Of a stretch of 41,278 nt of DNA, positions 1 through 11,900 are shown in pieces (within the stretch, counting starts at the first letter, position 1; the number at the start of each line of letters is the position of its first letter). The DNA is taken from contig JAUIET010000018.1 in NCBI GenBank assembly GCA_030429735.1, positions 1-41,278 of the forward strand, read 5' to 3'. The DNA comes from Gammaproteobacteria bacterium (GTDB taxonomy: Bacteria; Pseudomonadota; Gammaproteobacteria; Pseudomonadales; JAUIET01). The position numbers were made by a program, and so were the translations under genes. Under the pieces are notes generated by a model. It was not told where the DNA came from and did not search any database. It was given only the letters and a program-made list of their open reading frames with translations.

Positions 1-136
1 CTACCGCTGTACCGCCCCAGACTTCCGCACATACGCGCGTCAAGGCCGCCGTCAGCGTCGTCTTACCATGGTCTACGTGACCGATCGTGCCCACGTTAAC
101 GTGTGGCTTGGTGCGTTCAAATTTTTCTTTAGACAT
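1..136 (-). CDS. tuf: Elongation factor Tu, N-terminal part (gene runs off the window)
   Basis: Only the first 45 codons are present. They encode the same N-terminus as the complete tuf gene further along ([20 protein letters not shown], including the GHVDHGKT P-loop). EF-Tu is the GTPase that delivers aminoacyl-tRNA to the ribosome. The first 127 window bases are identical to 17820-17946 of the complete copy. Only two silent changes, in codons 2 and 3, separate the coding parts, and the sequences diverge just upstream of the ATG. The gene lies 17 bp after fusA, the normal end of the str operon, so this is the str-operon copy and the other is the tRNA-linked copy. Confidence 0.97.
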   Translation of the reverse strand, partial: MSKEKFERTKPHVNVGTIGHVDHGKTTLTAALTRVCAEVWGGTAV

Positions 137-153
137 GGCGTGTTACCCTCCGG

Positions 154-2256
154 TTAGCCTCTACTTTTGGCGATAATTTCTTCTGACACATTGCTTGGCG
201 CCTCTGAGTATTTCAGAAACTCCATGGAATAAGTTGCTCTGCCTTGCGTAGCCGAGCGTAAATCGGTGGCATAGCCAAACATTTCGGCCAGCGGTACTTC
301 TGCGCTAACCGCTTTACCCGATGGCGTGTCGTCCATGCCCTGAATCAAGCCGCGGCGACGATTCAGGTCACCAACAACATCACCCATGTTTTCTTCTGGC
401 GTGACCACCTCAACCTTCATCATCGGCTCAAGCAATACCGCACCACCCTTGGACGACAAATCTTTGGTGGCCATGGAGCCGGCAATTTTAAAGGCCATTT
501 CGTTGGAGTCTACGTCGTGGTAGGAACCATCATACAAAGTGGCTTTCAGGCCGAGCAGCGGATAGCCGGCAAGCACACCGTTCTGCATTTGCTCCTCAAT
601 ACCCTTTGACACAGCTGGAATGTACTCTTTTGGGACGACTCCACCAACAATTTCGTTAACGAATTCCAGGCCTTCCGCTGACTCATCCTCACCTGGCTCA
701 AATCGAATCCAGACATGACCGTATTGACCACGCCCGCCGGACTGACGAACAAACTTGCCTTCAATCTCGCAGGTATTGCGAATAGCCTCCCGGTAAGCCA
801 CTTGCGGCTTGCCAATATTGGCCTCAACACCAAACTCGCGACGCATGCGGTCAACCAGCACATCCAAATGCAGCTCACCCATACCGGAAATAATGGTCTG
901 ACCGGTTTCTTCGTCGGTGTGCACGCGAAATGACGGATCTTCCTGCGCCAGCTTGCTGAGCGCAATGCCCATTTTTTCCTGGTCGGCTTGCGTTCTTGGC
1001 TCAACGGCTACTGAAATAACCGGTTCCGGGAATTCCATTCGCTCCAGTGTAATGGGCTTCTCAATTGCACATAAGGTGTCACCCGTGGTCACATCCTTCA
1101 AACCGACAGCGGCTGCGATATCGCCTGCCAATACTTCTTTAATCTCTTCGCGGTTGTTCGAGTGCATTTGCACCATTCGACCCACCCGCTCCTTCTTACC
1201 CTTTACTGGGTTATAAACCGTGTCGCCGCCTTTCAACATCCCCGAGTAAACGCGGAAGAATGTGAGGGTGCCAACAAACGGGTCCGTCGCAATCTTGAAC
1301 GCCAACGCAGAAAACGGTGCATTGTCGTCGGCCGGGCGCTCTTCAACGGAGTCATCTTCCATCAAGCCTTCAATGGCTTTCACGTCGGTTGGCGCAGGCA
1401 TCAGCTCTATCACTTTATCCAACACGGCCTGAACACCCTTGTTCTTAAATGCCGAACCGCCCAACACAGGCACAATCTCAGAAGCCAGGGTACGAGAACG
1501 AATGCCAGCCAGAATCTCTTCTTCACTCAGCTCTTCGCCTTCCAGATATTTTTCCATGAACTCATCATTGGCTTCCGCCGCCGATTCAATCATGTACTCG
1601 CGCATCTCCTGGCACTGCTCCAGCATGTCAGCAGGTACGTCTTCGTACTCGAAGGTCATGCCCTGATCATCTTCATTCCAGATGATCGCTTTCATCTTGA
1701 TCAAATCTACAACGCCACGAAACTTCTCTTCCGCCCCGATGGTCATTTGTAGCGGTACAGGATTCGCGCCCAATCGCTCTTTGAGCTGACCGACCACCAT
1801 ATGAAAGTCGGCACCCGCGCGGTCCATCTTATTTACAAACACCATACGCGGCACTTCGTAACGATTAGCCTGACGCCAAACAGTCTCTGTTTGAGGTTGC
1901 ACGCCCGACGAACCACACAGCACCACAACCGCACCATCAAGAACACGCAGCGAGCGCTCTACCTCAATGGTAAAGTCAACGTGCCCGGGCGTATCAATGA
2001 TATTTATGCGATGCTGGTCAAACTGCGCCTGCATACCAGACCAAAAACAAGTGGTAGCCGCCGACGTAATGGTAATACCGCGCTCCTGCTCTTGCTCCAT
2101 CCAGTCCATGGTCGCAGCGCCATCATGCACTTCACCAATTTTGTGTGATAAACCGGTGTAGTACAGAATGCGTTCCGTCGTGGTGGTTTTCCCAGCATCA
2201 ACGTGCGCAACAATTCCGATGTTTCGATACCGAGAAATCGGGGTTTTACGAGCCAC
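154..2256 (-). CDS. fusA: Elongation factor G, str-operon copy
   Basis: This 700-residue protein has the usual EF-G length. EF-G is the GTPase that drives translocation of tRNA and mRNA on the ribosome. Visible motifs are the P-loop AHVDAGKT (residues 17-24), RGITI in switch I, DTPGH and NKMD, followed by domains II to V ending near the conserved [11 protein letters not shown] segment. The start is GTG (2256), preceded by a GAGGGG Shine-Dalgarno about 9 bases away. It lies between rpsG and tuf, as in other gammaproteobacterial str operons, and a promoter is visible in the 158-bp gap before it. A second, diverged EF-G is encoded at 28491-30581; this copy is the housekeeping one by context. Confidence 0.98.
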   Translation of the reverse strand: MARKTPISRYRNIGIVAHVDAGKTTTTERILYYTGLSHKIGEVHDGAATMDWMEQEQERGITITSAATTCFWSGMQAQFDQHRINIIDTPGHVDFTIEVERSLRVLDGAVVVLCGSSGVQPQTETVWRQANRYEVPRMVFVNKMDRAGADFHMVVGQLKERLGANPVPLQMTIGAEEKFRGVVDLIKMKAIIWNEDDQGMTFEYEDVPADMLEQCQEMREYMIESAAEANDEFMEKYLEGEELSEEEILAGIRSRTLASEIVPVLGGSAFKNKGVQAVLDKVIELMPAPTDVKAIEGLMEDDSVEERPADDNAPFSALAFKIATDPFVGTLTFFRVYSGMLKGGDTVYNPVKGKKERVGRMVQMHSNNREEIKEVLAGDIAAAVGLKDVTTGDTLCAIEKPITLERMEFPEPVISVAVEPRTQADQEKMGIALSKLAQEDPSFRVHTDEETGQTIISGMGELHLDVLVDRMRREFGVEANIGKPQVAYREAIRNTCEIEGKFVRQSGGRGQYGHVWIRFEPGEDESAEGLEFVNEIVGGVVPKEYIPAVSKGIEEQMQNGVLAGYPLLGLKATLYDGSYHDVDSNEMAFKIAGSMATKDLSSKGGAVLLEPMMKVEVVTPEENMGDVVGDLNRRRGLIQGMDDTPSGKAVSAEVPLAEMFGYATDLRSATQGRATYSMEFLKYSEAPSNVSEEIIAKSRG

Positions 2257-2336
2257 GGCTGATGCCCCTCACAGTAACCATGCCTGCAGTGCGTAGACGA
2301 GTGCGGTGCAAGGCATTTTTAGGTGGGCAGGCACAG

Positions 2337-2365
2337 TTTATATGAGAATAAATGAGCATTGTGAA
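2337..2365 (-). promoter_or_regulatory. Sigma70-type promoter for fusA-tuf
   Basis: Read on the minus strand, TTCACA and TATAAA are separated by exactly 17 bases in the rpsG-fusA gap, each matching the consensus at five of six positions. Transcription would start about 70 bases before the fusA GTG. This would let fusA and tuf be expressed above rpsL and rpsG. It is inferred from sequence only. Confidence 0.6.
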
Positions 2366-2414
2366 CCTAAAAATAACGAAGCAAAGAGCCGTCAAATCCC
2401 GCGTCAATGCGCTT

Positions 2415-2885
2415 TTAAAAGCGATAGTGCGAGAATGCTCTGTTGGCTTCAGCCATACGGTGCACATCTTCACGCTTCTTGACCGCGCTGCCGCGACCTT
2501 GCGATGCATCGATAATTTCACCAGCCAAACGCTGAGCCATGGATTTTTCACCGCGATTACGCGCGTACTCCACCAACCAGCGCATGGCCAGCGCCAAGCG
2601 ACGCGACGGGCGCACTTCAACGGGTACCTGATAGGTCGCACCACCTACGCGACGGGCTTTCACCTCGACAGCTGGTGAAATATTCTCCAACGCTTCTTTG
2701 AACGCATCCAGTGGATCACTGCTGAGCTTTTCCCTAACGATATCCAAAGCGCCATACACAATGCGCTCAGCGACGGATTTCTTCCCGCTGATCATCAGGT
2801 GATTCATGAATTTTGCGAGGGTGACATCACCGAACTTGGGATCTGGCAATATCTCGCGCTTGGCGACTACGCGTCTTCTAGGCAT
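2415..2885 (-). CDS. rpsG: 30S ribosomal protein S7
   Basis: This 156-residue protein starts [20 protein letters not shown], which is diagnostic of bacterial S7, and has the short C-terminal form ending AFSHYRF. S7 nucleates assembly of the 30S head by binding the 3' domain of 16S rRNA and lies near the E site. It follows rpsL after an unusually long spacer of about 204 bp (2886-3089). In E. coli the rpsL-rpsG spacer carries an S7 autoregulatory site. A comparable structure here is possible, but I could not define one by eye. Confidence 0.98.
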   Translation of the reverse strand: MPRRRVVAKREILPDPKFGDVTLAKFMNHLMISGKKSVAERIVYGALDIVREKLSSDPLDAFKEALENISPAVEVKARRVGGATYQVPVEVRPSRRLALAMRWLVEYARNRGEKSMAQRLAGEIIDASQGRGSAVKKREDVHRMAEANRAFSHYRF

Positions 2886-3089
2886 ATCTCTTCTCTCTAT
2901 TCAGGTGTATCCGGGATTAGCACTATTGCAACCCGGCCTTACTCTTTTAGATTCTTAAACAGCCGTCCTGGCTATTTAAAAACACGCAAAGGACAAAAAG
3001 TGGCTTTACCTTTGCTACCAAAATCAGCGATCTGGCGGTCAATGATTTTGCCGGTCCATCCATAGACCGGTTCAGGGATAGTTAGGGTC

Positions 3090-3464
3090 TTAACCCTTAG
3101 GTCGCTTGGTACCGTATTTCGAGCGGCCTTGCTTACGATCTGCAACACCGGATGTATCCAGGCTGCCGCGAACAGTGTGGTATCGAACACCTGGCAAATC
3201 CTTTACACGACCACCGCGAATCAAAACAACGCTGTGCTCCTGCAGGTTGTGGCCCTCACCACCAATGTACGAGCTCACCTCAAAACCATTAGTCAAACGT
3301 ACACGACACACCTTACGAAGCGCTGAGTTCGGCTTCTTTGGTGTGGTAGTGTAAACGCGCGTACACACTCCACGACGCTGTGGGCAGGCTTGCAAGGCAG
3401 GCACGCCGCTTTTTGCGATCTTGCGCTTACGGGGCTTGCGGACTAATTGGTTAATTGTTGCCAT
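3090..3464 (-). CDS. rpsL: 30S ribosomal protein S12
   Basis: This 124-residue protein is the decoding-centre protein S12, with the family N-terminus [12 protein letters not shown]. The open frame extends 23 codons further upstream, but the family start is the ATG at 3464 and the upstream promoter would leave those codons untranscribed or in the leader. The [11 protein letters not shown] and [13 protein letters not shown] segments carry the wild-type lysines whose replacement gives streptomycin resistance, so the predicted phenotype is sensitive. It is the first gene of the str group and has its own promoter at 3505-3533. Confidence 0.98.
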   Translation of the reverse strand: MATINQLVRKPRKRKIAKSGVPALQACPQRRGVCTRVYTTTPKKPNSALRKVCRVRLTNGFEVSSYIGGEGHNLQEHSVVLIRGGRVKDLPGVRYHTVRGSLDTSGVADRKQGRSKYGTKRPKG

Positions 3465-3504
3465 GTGTGTTCTGTCGTAAAAGGCCAAAATTTTGGGAGG
3501 GCGA

Positions 3505-3533
3505 ATTGTAAGGAGTTCGACCCTAGGCGTCAA
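3505..3533 (-). promoter_or_regulatory. str operon promoter
   Basis: On the minus strand TTGACG, a 17-base spacer and TACAAT are followed by the GC-rich TCGCCC, a discriminator type found on growth-rate and ppGpp-controlled ribosomal promoters. It lies in the 76-bp gap between the LLM oxidoreductase gene and rpsL, so the str genes do not depend on read-through from rpoC. The transcribed leader also contains the 12-base palindrome CCAAAATTTTGG at 3485-3496, of unknown meaning. Confidence 0.7.
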
Positions 3534-3540
3534 GCATGAG

Positions 3541-4554
3541 TTATAGCGTCAACTCTGCCATAGTTGTCAGCAATTCAGCATCGCCATGAACTAGTAACGA
3601 AGTAACAGGCGATTTTTCCCAATCCTGTAGCTTCTCTTTTATCCGCTCTTTTGGCCCAACCAATGAAATCTCGTCAGCCAACTGATCTGGTACTACAGCA
3701 ACAGCTTCATCACGCCGGCCGGCCATAAACAATTCCTGGATTCGATTGGCTTCTTCCTCAAAGCCCATTCTGCCCATCAACTCTTTATGGAAATTGCGCT
3801 TTTTGGAGCCCATGCCTCCTATATAGAAGCCGAGCATCGCTTTTACAGGGTACAGCGCTTCTTCCATGTTCTCATTAACACTCACTGTGACCGTTGCCGG
3901 AATCTCGAAACCGGGTTTGGCTGCTTTCAACTGGTCTGCATACACTTCCTGGCGATAGGGTGAGTAATACAAGGGCAGCCAACCATCTGCAATTTCTGCG
4001 GTTTGGGTGACGTTCTTCGGACCTTCTGCTCCGAGGAAAATAGGCAGGTCTTTTCGTCGCGGATGCGTTATTGACTTAAGCGGCTTCCCCATGCCCCAGG
4101 CACCTGGTCCGTTATAGGGCAAAGGATAATGTGGGCCGTCATTGGTGACAGGAGCTTCTCTGGCCAACACCTGGCGAATAATGCTGACATATTCCCGTGT
4201 TCTTGCCAGAGGTTTGCTGAAAGGCTGGCCATACCAACCCTCAACCACCTGCGGGCCAGAAACGCCAAGACCAAGAATCATTCGCCCACCCGACATGTGA
4301 TCGAGCGCCAGCGCGGCCATCGCACATGATGTTGGTGTGCGCGCGGAGAGCTGTGCGACCGAGGTGCCAAGACGAATAGTGCTGGTATGGGCGCCTATCC
4401 AGGCCAGTGGGGTAAACACATCGTTGCCCCATGACTCGGCCGTCCAGACCGAGTCATAACCCAGAGATTCTGCCGTCTTCGCCAGCTCAACATGGATCTC
4501 AGGGTACAGTGGCCCCCAATAACCCAGTTGCAAGCCTAGCGATAAACCGCTCAT
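3541..4554 (-). CDS. LLM-class, F420-type flavin/deazaflavin oxidoreductase
   Basis: This 337-residue protein belongs to the luciferase-like monooxygenase superfamily (TIM barrel), in the subgroup usually named LLM-class F420-dependent oxidoreductase. The signatures are [21 protein letters not shown] near residue 32, the [17 protein letters not shown] segment near residues 93-109 and a C-terminal region with [12 protein letters not shown]. Substrate and true cofactor (F420 or FMN) are unknown. It starts 36 bp after the rpoC stop and ends 76 bp before rpsL, on the same strand, so it is probably cotranscribed with rpoBC. A metabolic enzyme at this site is unusual; pseudomonad and enteric clusters do not have one here. 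Two relatives lie at 38679-40942. Confidence 0.9.
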   Translation of the reverse strand: MSGLSLGLQLGYWGPLYPEIHVELAKTAESLGYDSVWTAESWGNDVFTPLAWIGAHTSTIRLGTSVAQLSARTPTSCAMAALALDHMSGGRMILGLGVSGPQVVEGWYGQPFSKPLARTREYVSIIRQVLAREAPVTNDGPHYPLPYNGPGAWGMGKPLKSITHPRRKDLPIFLGAEGPKNVTQTAEIADGWLPLYYSPYRQEVYADQLKAAKPGFEIPATVTVSVNENMEEALYPVKAMLGFYIGGMGSKKRNFHKELMGRMGFEEEANRIQELFMAGRRDEAVAVVPDQLADEISLVGPKERIKEKLQDWEKSPVTSLLVHGDAELLTTMAELTL

Positions 4555-4590
4555 TACCTAATGAAATGCAGGCAACAGTGCGCTCGCACT

Positions 4591-7500
4591 CTACAGCTGG
4601 TCGCCCAGTTGCTCGCTGGCATCCGTATCCGATTCAGCCGAATCAGTATTCAATGCCTCGGTTAGAGCCGCTTCTACTTCGCTGGCGCTGACGGTTTCCA
4701 TGTCATCCATAGAACGCTTTCGCTTACGCTCCTGGTGATAGGTCAAACCGGTACCTGCTGGTATCAGTCGACCAACCACTACGTTCTCTTTCAGACCGCG
4801 CAGATTATCTACCTTGCCGGTAACAGCGGCTTCGGTCAGTACGCGCGTGGTTTCCTGGAACGACGCAGCTGAAATAAAGCTCTCGGTGGCCAATGACGCT
4901 TTGGTGATACCCAGTAACTGACGCTGGTAGCGCGCGGGTATTTTACCGGTGGCTTCCAGTTGTTCGTTTTCTTCCAGCACACGGGTGTACTCAATTTGCT
5001 CACCCTTGATAAAGGAAGAATCACCAACCGACTGAATTTCAACTTTGCGCAACATTTGGCGAACAATCACTTCAACGTGCTTGTCGTTGATCTTCACACC
5101 TTGCAGGCGGTATACATCCTGAATCTCATTGCTGATGTATCTCGCGAGCTCTTCAACACCCTTCAGACGCAGAATATCGTGAGGCGCCGGTGGCCCTTCA
5201 GACACAACTTCACCTTTGTCAACGTGCTCACCTTCGAATACAGTCAGCGTGCGCCATTTCGGAATCAATACTTCATAGTGATCGCTGCCGTCGATTGGAT
5301 TTACACCATCGGCTGGCGTGATGACCAGTCGCCGTTTGCCTTTTGTTTCTTTACCAAAGCTAACCGTGCCGGAAATTTCGGCAAGAATCGCGGGCTCTTT
5401 CGGCTTACGCGCTTCAAACAAGTCAGCAACACGTGGCAGACCACCGGTGATATCACGTGTTTTTGACCCTTCCTGCGGGATTCTGGCAATAACATCACCA
5501 GCCACCACGGTGGCACCGTCAGTCAAACTGAGTATCGCATTTGCCGGTAAGAAGTAATGCGCAGGTACATTAGTGCCTGCAAGGTTCAGCAGATCACCCG
5601 CGTCGTCGACCAGGGCCACTGCCGGGCGGATATCTTTGCCTGCCGCAGGGCGCTCTGAGGGATCAATCACAGAAATACTGCTCAGGCCTGTCAGTTCATC
5701 CGTTTGCCGGCGAATCGTGATGCCTTCTTCCATACCTTCGAAGCGCACCTTACCTGCGACTTCAGTAACGATAGGATGCGTATGCGGGTCCCAGCTTGCA
5801 ACCGTCTGGCCACCCGTTACCGGCGCGTCTTCACCAACCTGAATAACGGCACCATATGGAAGCTTATAGCGCTCGCGTTCACGACCGGCTGGGTCAACAA
5901 TTGCCAGCTCACCTGAACGGGATACTGCAACCAGCTTGCCGTCTGGCTTCTCAACGGTTTTAACATTGTGCAAGCGCACTGAACCGTCTTGCTTAACCTG
6001 AACACTGTCTACCGCAGTAGATCGTGACGCCGCACCACCAATGTGGAAGGTACGCATGGTAAGCTGTGTGCCCGGCTCACCAATCGACTGAGCAGCAACA
6101 ACACCGACCGCTTCACCGATGTTCGCAATGTGACCACGAGCCAGGTCGCGACCGTAACAACTGCTACAAATACCGTAACGGGTTTCGCAGGTAATCGCAG
6201 AACGGACGATAATTTCGTCTACCGCCATGTTGTCCAATCGAGCTACCCATTCTTCGTCCAGCATCGTGCCGGCAGGGATCAGTACCTCGTTGTCAGCATC
6301 CAACACATCTCGAGCCACTGTTCGACCCAAGACACGCTCGCCAAGCCCTTCAATGATGTCACCGCCTTCAATAACAGGGGTCATCACCAGGCCTTCTTCC
6401 GTACCGCAGTCGGTCTCGGTAATCACAAGATCCTGGGCAACGTCCACAAGCCGTCGGGTCAAGTAACCTGAGTTTGCTGTTTTCAAGGCTGTATCGGCCA
6501 GACCTTTACGAGCACCGTGGGTTGAAATAAAGTACTGAAGTACCGACAAACCTTCGCGGAAATTCGCAGTGATAGGCGTTTCAATAATCGAGCCATCTGG
6601 CTTGGCCATCAAGCCTCGCATACCGGCGAGCTGACGAATCTGCGCCGGGGAGCCACGAGCACCAGAGTCGGCATACATAAAGACAGAATTGAACGAATCT
6701 TGCTTCTCGTCTTCCCCGTCTTTGTTCTTAACAGTCTCGCTGGCAATTCCTTCCATCATTGCCTTGGCAACCTGGTCGTTTGCACGTGACCAGATGTCAA
6801 TGACCTTGTTGTACTTTTCGCCCTGCGTTACCAGGCCTGATGCGTACTGGGTTTCAATCTCCTTAACCTCACCTTCGGCCTTGGAAATGATGTCCACCTT
6901 GCTGTCGGGGATAACGAAATCGTTAACACCGATCGATGCACCTGAACGGGTCGAGTAGTCATAACCCGTGTACATGAGCTTATCGGCAAATATAACTGTG
7001 GCTTTCAAACCAACTTGTCGATAGCACTGGTTGATCAGGTTGGATATGGCCTTCTTCGACATCGCTTTGTTAACCAGCTCAAACGGCAGTTCGTCTGGAA
7101 CAATACGCCATAGCAAGGCGCGGCCAACTGTGGTGTCTTCCAGGCGTCGGCCGCCTGCTGCGTCTTCAATTCTGACTTTCACTCGCGCATGCAAATGAAC
7201 ATGACCAGCCGCATAAGCACGATCAACTTCTTCAATATCGGCGAAACTCATTCCCTCGCCTTTTGCATTGATGCGATCGCGAGTCATGTAATACAAACCC
7301 AACACCACGTCTTGCGACGGCACGATGATCGGCTCGCCGTTTGCAGGCGACAGAATATTGTTAGTTGACATCATCAACGCACGCGCTTCCAGTTGCGCTT
7401 CAATGGTCAGAGGTACGTGTACCGCCATTTGGTCGCCATCGAAGTCAGCGTTGTACGCGGCACAGACCAATGGGTGCAGCTGAATCGCTTTACCTTCAAT

Positions 7501-8823
7501 CAGCACAGGCTCGAATGCCTGGATGCCCAAACGGTGCAAAGTGGGTGCGCGGTTCAGCAATACAGGGTGTTCGCGAATAACCTCGGCCAACACGTCCCAC
7601 ACTTCCGGCGGCTCGCGCTCAACCATCTTCTTGGCGGCCTTAATCGTGGTCGCCCACCCTTTTGCTTCGAGCTTACCAAATACAAATGGCTTGAACAGTT
7701 CCAAGGCCATTTTCTTGGGCAAGCCGCACTGATGCAGCTTCAAGGTCGGCCCTACCACGATAACGGAACGACCGGAGTAATCGACACGCTTACCAAGTAA
7801 GTTTTGGCGGAAACGGCCCTGCTTGCCCTTGATCATGTCGGCAAGCGACTTTAACGGACGTTTGTTTGAACCGGTAATCGCTCGACCACGACGCCCATTG
7901 TCAAGCAATGCATCTACTGCTTCCTGCAGCATACGCTTTTCGTTGCGAACAATAATGTCAGGCGCACTGAGCTCCAACAGTCGCTTCAGTCGATTGTTTC
8001 TGTTAATAACGCGACGGTATAAATCGTTCAGATCTGACGTGGCGAATCGGCCACCGTCGAGTGGCACCAGCGGTCGCAGATCAGGCGGCAACACAGGCAA
8101 AGCTGTCATTACCATCCATTCCGGGCGGTTGCCAGAATCACGGAATGCTTCAAGCAACTTCAGACGCTTGGACAATTTCTTGATTTTGGTTTCGCTGTTA
8201 GTCTCAGGGATTTCCTCACGGAGACGCTGCACTTCTTTCTCAAGGTCAATGTCTTCCATCAGGTCCTGAATGGCTTCGGCACCCATTTTTGCCGTGAAAT
8301 CATCGCCAAATTCTTCCATTGAATCGAAGAATTGCTCATCGTTGAGAAGTTGGCCACGCTCCAATGACGTCAAGCCCGGGTCAATTACCACGTAAGACTC
8401 GAAATACAGAATGCGCTCGATATCGCGCAGCGTCATGTCCAGCAACAGGCCAATACGAGACGGCAATGACTTCAGGAACCAAATGTGCGCAACCGGGCTG
8501 GCCAGCTCGATGTGCCCCATGCGTTCACGACGCACTTTGGTCAGCGCAACTTCAACGCCACACTTCTCGCAAATAACACCGCGATGCTTGAGACGCTTGT
8601 ACTTACCGCACAAACATTCATAGTCCTTTACAGGGCCAAAAATTTTCGCACAGAACAAACCATCACGCTCTGGCTTGAACGTTCGATAGTTAATAGTTTC
8701 CGGCTTCTTAACCTCTCCATAAGACCATGATCGAATGGTTTCCGGAGAGGCCAACCCGATGCGAATCAGGTCAAACTCTTCTTCCTGCCCTTGAGACTTC
8801 AATATGTTGAGTAAGTCTTTCAA
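4591..8823 (-). CDS. rpoC: RNA polymerase beta' subunit
   Basis: This 1410-residue protein closely matches the usual gammaproteobacterial length. It contains the N-terminal zinc-binding cysteines (CLCGKY...CEKCGVEV, near residues 70-90), the catalytic [12 protein letters not shown] motif that binds the active-site magnesium (about residue 460), and the second cysteine cluster [19 protein letters not shown]. The start codon is TTG at 8823, chosen because AGGAG lies seven bases upstream and the protein begins MKDLLNILK as in the family. It is separated from rpoB by a 143-bp gap holding a very strong hairpin, which may alter the relative amounts of the two subunits. Confidence 0.98.
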   Translation of the reverse strand: MKDLLNILKSQGQEEEFDLIRIGLASPETIRSWSYGEVKKPETINYRTFKPERDGLFCAKIFGPVKDYECLCGKYKRLKHRGVICEKCGVEVALTKVRRERMGHIELASPVAHIWFLKSLPSRIGLLLDMTLRDIERILYFESYVVIDPGLTSLERGQLLNDEQFFDSMEEFGDDFTAKMGAEAIQDLMEDIDLEKEVQRLREEIPETNSETKIKKLSKRLKLLEAFRDSGNRPEWMVMTALPVLPPDLRPLVPLDGGRFATSDLNDLYRRVINRNNRLKRLLELSAPDIIVRNEKRMLQEAVDALLDNGRRGRAITGSNKRPLKSLADMIKGKQGRFRQNLLGKRVDYSGRSVIVVGPTLKLHQCGLPKKMALELFKPFVFGKLEAKGWATTIKAAKKMVEREPPEVWDVLAEVIREHPVLLNRAPTLHRLGIQAFEPVLIEGKAIQLHPLVCAAYNADFDGDQMAVHVPLTIEAQLEARALMMSTNNILSPANGEPIIVPSQDVVLGLYYMTRDRINAKGEGMSFADIEEVDRAYAAGHVHLHARVKVRIEDAAGGRRLEDTTVGRALLWRIVPDELPFELVNKAMSKKAISNLINQCYRQVGLKATVIFADKLMYTGYDYSTRSGASIGVNDFVIPDSKVDIISKAEGEVKEIETQYASGLVTQGEKYNKVIDIWSRANDQVAKAMMEGIASETVKNKDGEDEKQDSFNSVFMYADSGARGSPAQIRQLAGMRGLMAKPDGSIIETPITANFREGLSVLQYFISTHGARKGLADTALKTANSGYLTRRLVDVAQDLVITETDCGTEEGLVMTPVIEGGDIIEGLGERVLGRTVARDVLDADNEVLIPAGTMLDEEWVARLDNMAVDEIIVRSAITCETRYGICSSCYGRDLARGHIANIGEAVGVVAAQSIGEPGTQLTMRTFHIGGAASRSTAVDSVQVKQDGSVRLHNVKTVEKPDGKLVAVSRSGELAIVDPAGRERERYKLPYGAVIQVGEDAPVTGGQTVASWDPHTHPIVTEVAGKVRFEGMEEGITIRRQTDELTGLSSISVIDPSERPAAGKDIRPAVALVDDAGDLLNLAGTNVPAHYFLPANAILSLTDGATVVAGDVIARIPQEGSKTRDITGGLPRVADLFEARKPKEPAILAEISGTVSFGKETKGKRRLVITPADGVNPIDGSDHYEVLIPKWRTLTVFEGEHVDKGEVVSEGPPAPHDILRLKGVEELARYISNEIQDVYRLQGVKINDKHVEVIVRQMLRKVEIQSVGDSSFIKGEQIEYTRVLEENEQLEATGKIPARYQRQLLGITKASLATESFISAASFQETTRVLTEAAVTGKVDNLRGLKENVVVGRLIPAGTGLTYHQERKRKRSMDDMETVSASEVEAALTEALNTDSAESDTDASEQLGDQL

Positions 8824-8881
8824 GTTCTTTCTCCTGCGTATACGCGTTTGCGTTGTAGCTTGTGACGTTGGTTACCGAGGT

Positions 8882-8952
8882 CAGGTGGGGTAGTGGGGTC
8901 AGGTCGGGCATTGCGCATCGTAATGCCCGACCTGACCCCACTAACCCACTTG
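8882..8952. repeat. Long perfect hairpin (REP-like) between rpoB and rpoC
   Basis: The arms at 8891-8912 and 8922-8943 are perfect 22-base inverted repeats around a 9-base loop (8913-8921). After one mismatch (8890/8944) pairing resumes for eight more positions, including one G-T, out to 8882 and 8952. The core unit reads TAGTGGGGTCAGGTCGGGCA. Short GC-rich dyads with GGGGTCAG arms resemble REP-type extragenic palindromes that are mobilised by REP-associated tyrosine transposases. No transposase is in the window and I saw no other copy. The structure lies wholly in the spacer. Confidence 0.9.
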
Positions 8953-8966
8953 CCCCATATTCCGCC

Positions 8967-11900
8967 TTAGTCTGTATCCAGCTCCATATCGATGCCGAGC
9001 GATCGTATCTCTTTGACAAGCACGTTGAAGGATTCCGGCATTCCAGCTTCCATCTTGTGATCGCCATCAACGATATTCTTGTACATCTTGGTTCGACCAT
9101 TTACGTCATCCGACTTGACCGTCAGCATTTCCTGCAAGGTGTAAGCGGCACCGTAGGCTTCCAGCGCCCACACCTCCATCTCACCAAATCGCTGCCCACC
9201 GAACTGCGCCTTCCCACCCAGCGGCTGCTGAGTAACCAGGCTGTAAGAACCGGTTGAACGTGCATGCATCTTGTCGTCAACCAGGTGGTTGAGTTTCAAC
9301 ATATACATGTAACCTACGGTTACCGGACGATCAAACTGGTCACCTGTACGGCCATCGTACAACTGCATCTGGCCACTCTCAGGCTTGCCTGCAAGCGTCA
9401 ACAGTTTCTTGATCTCAGTTTCGGCCGCGCCATCAAACACGGCCGTTGCCATTGGCACACCACCGCGCAAGTTGTCGGTCAACTCATCAAATTCTTCATC
9501 ACTGAACGATTTGATGTCTTCGAGCCGACCAGCACCATCGTTGTAAACTTCCTCAAGGAACTTCTGCACTTCAGCTTTCTTGCGTTCACTGCGAACCATT
9601 TCATTGATTTTCTCGCCCAGGCCTTTTGCTGCAAGACCAAGATGGGTTTCCAGAATTTGACCAACGTTCATCCGCGACGGTACACCGAGCGGGTTTAGAA
9701 CGATATCGACAGGTTCACCGTTTTCATCATAGGGCATGTCTTCAATGGGCATGATCGCCGAGATAACACCTTTGTTACCATGGCGGCCAGCCATCTTGTC
9801 GCCCGGCTGAATGCGACGCTTGATCGCAAGGTAGACCTTAACCACCTTGAGCACACCGGGTGCAAGATCATCACCGCTTTGCAGCTTGCGCTTCTTGTCT
9901 TCAAAACGATCATTCTGTGACTCTTTGAGTTCACTGAGCTGACGCTCAACGTCTTCGAGTTGCTTGTTGATGCCATCGTCTGACATGCGCAAACGGAACC
10001 ACTGATCTTTATCCAGCGCATTCAGATCATCATCGCTGAGATCTGAGCCCTTCTTGATATCACCCGTACCGGAAGCCACTTTATTGCCAACCATCAGGCT
10101 GCGCAATCGCGCATAAGAGGCTTCTTCAACAATGCGATACTCGTCGTTCAAGTCCTTACGAAAATCGTCAAGTTGCTGCTCTTCAATTTCCAGGGCGCGC
10201 TGATCTTTTTGCAGACCATCGCGGGTAAATACCTGAACATCGATGACTGTGCCTTTGGTGCTGCTGGGCACACGGAGAGACGTATCCTTAACGTCAGAGG
10301 CTTTCTCACCAAAAATTGCACGCAGCAGTTTTTCTTCCGGCGTAAGCTGTGTCTCACCTTTAGGGGTCACCTTACCCACCAGAATGTCGCCGGCATTGAC
10401 CTCAGCGCCTATGTACACAATACCGGACTCGTCCAGCTTGCTTAGAGCGCCTTCGCTGACGTTAGGAATATCTGCTGAAATTTCTTCCGGCCCTAACTTG
10501 GTGTCACGTGCTATGCAGGTCAATTCCTGGATGTGAATGGTGGTAAAGCGGTCTTCTTTAACCACTTTCTCAGACACCAGAATCGAGTCTTCGAAGTTGA
10601 AGCCATTCCAGGGCATAAACGCTATGCGCATGTTCTGCCCGAGCGCGAGCTCGCCTTTATCGATAGACGGACCATCCGCCAGGATGTCACCGCGACTGAT
10701 AGTGTTGCCAATGCTGACAACAGGTCGCTGGTTTATACAGGTGTTCTGATTGGAACGCGTGTACTTGATCAGGTTGTAGATATCTACACCAGGATCGCCC
10801 GCTTCGATTTCATCCTCATTAACGCGAACCACGATGCGGCTTGCGTCAACGCTTTCGATCTTGCCGCCGCGCTTTGCAACCACACAAACGCCTGAATCAC
10901 GGGCGACTATGCGCTCCATGCCAGTACCCACCAGAGGCTTCTCGGTTCGTAGTGTCGGCACCGCTTGGCGCTGCATGTTCGAACCCATCAATGCGCGGTT
11001 GGCGTCATCGTGCTCCAGAAATGGAATCAGCGACGCAGCAACAGACACAACCTGTTTGGGCGATACGTCCATATAGGAAATGCGCTCGGGCGACATCACG
11101 GTAAATTCGTTCTGGTGACGCACTGCAACCAGATCTTCAGTGAACTTGCCGTTCTTATCTACTGACGCAGAGGCCTGTGCAATCACGTACTCCGCTTCGT
11201 TAATGGCCGATAGGTATTCGATCTCGTCAGTTACCTTGCCATTCACTACTTTACGGTATGGGCTTTCCAGAAAGCCGTATTCGTTGGTGCGGGCGTAAGA
11301 TGCCAGCGAGTTGATCAAACCAATGTTTGGACCTTCCGGCGTTTCAATCGGACAAACCCGGCCGTAGTGAGTCGGGTGTACGTCACGGACTTCGAAACCT
11401 GCACGCTCGCGGGTCAGACCACCCGGCCCAAGCGCCGATACGCGACGCTTGTGGGTCACTTCCGACAGCGGATTGTTCTGGTCCATAAACTGTGAAAGCT
11501 GGCTGGACCCGAAAAACTCCTTAACCGCCGCAGCAACCGGTTTGGCATTGATCAAATCTTGTGGCATCAAGCCTTCAGACTCAGCAACGCTCAATCGTTC
11601 TTTAACCGCACGTTCGACGCGAACCAGACCTACGCGGAACTGATTTTCAGCCATCTCACCCACTGAACGAACACGACGGTTACCCAAATGATCAATATCG
11701 TCAACCACGCCCTTGCCGTTGCGAATCGAAATCAGGGTACGCATCACATCTACGATGTCTTCTTTGCTGAGTGTTCCTTCGCCCAACACTTCTTCACGAC
11801 CGAGACGTCGATTAAACTTCATCCGACCTACTTCAGAGAGGTCGTAGCGCTCCGGCACGAAAAACAGGTTATTAAACAGGTTTTCAGCAGCGTCTTTGGT

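Noticed and set aside
3465-3533. Upstream extension of rpsL to give a 147-residue protein
   Set aside because: The extension overlaps the promoter and start of transcription, and S12 proteins start at MATINQL.
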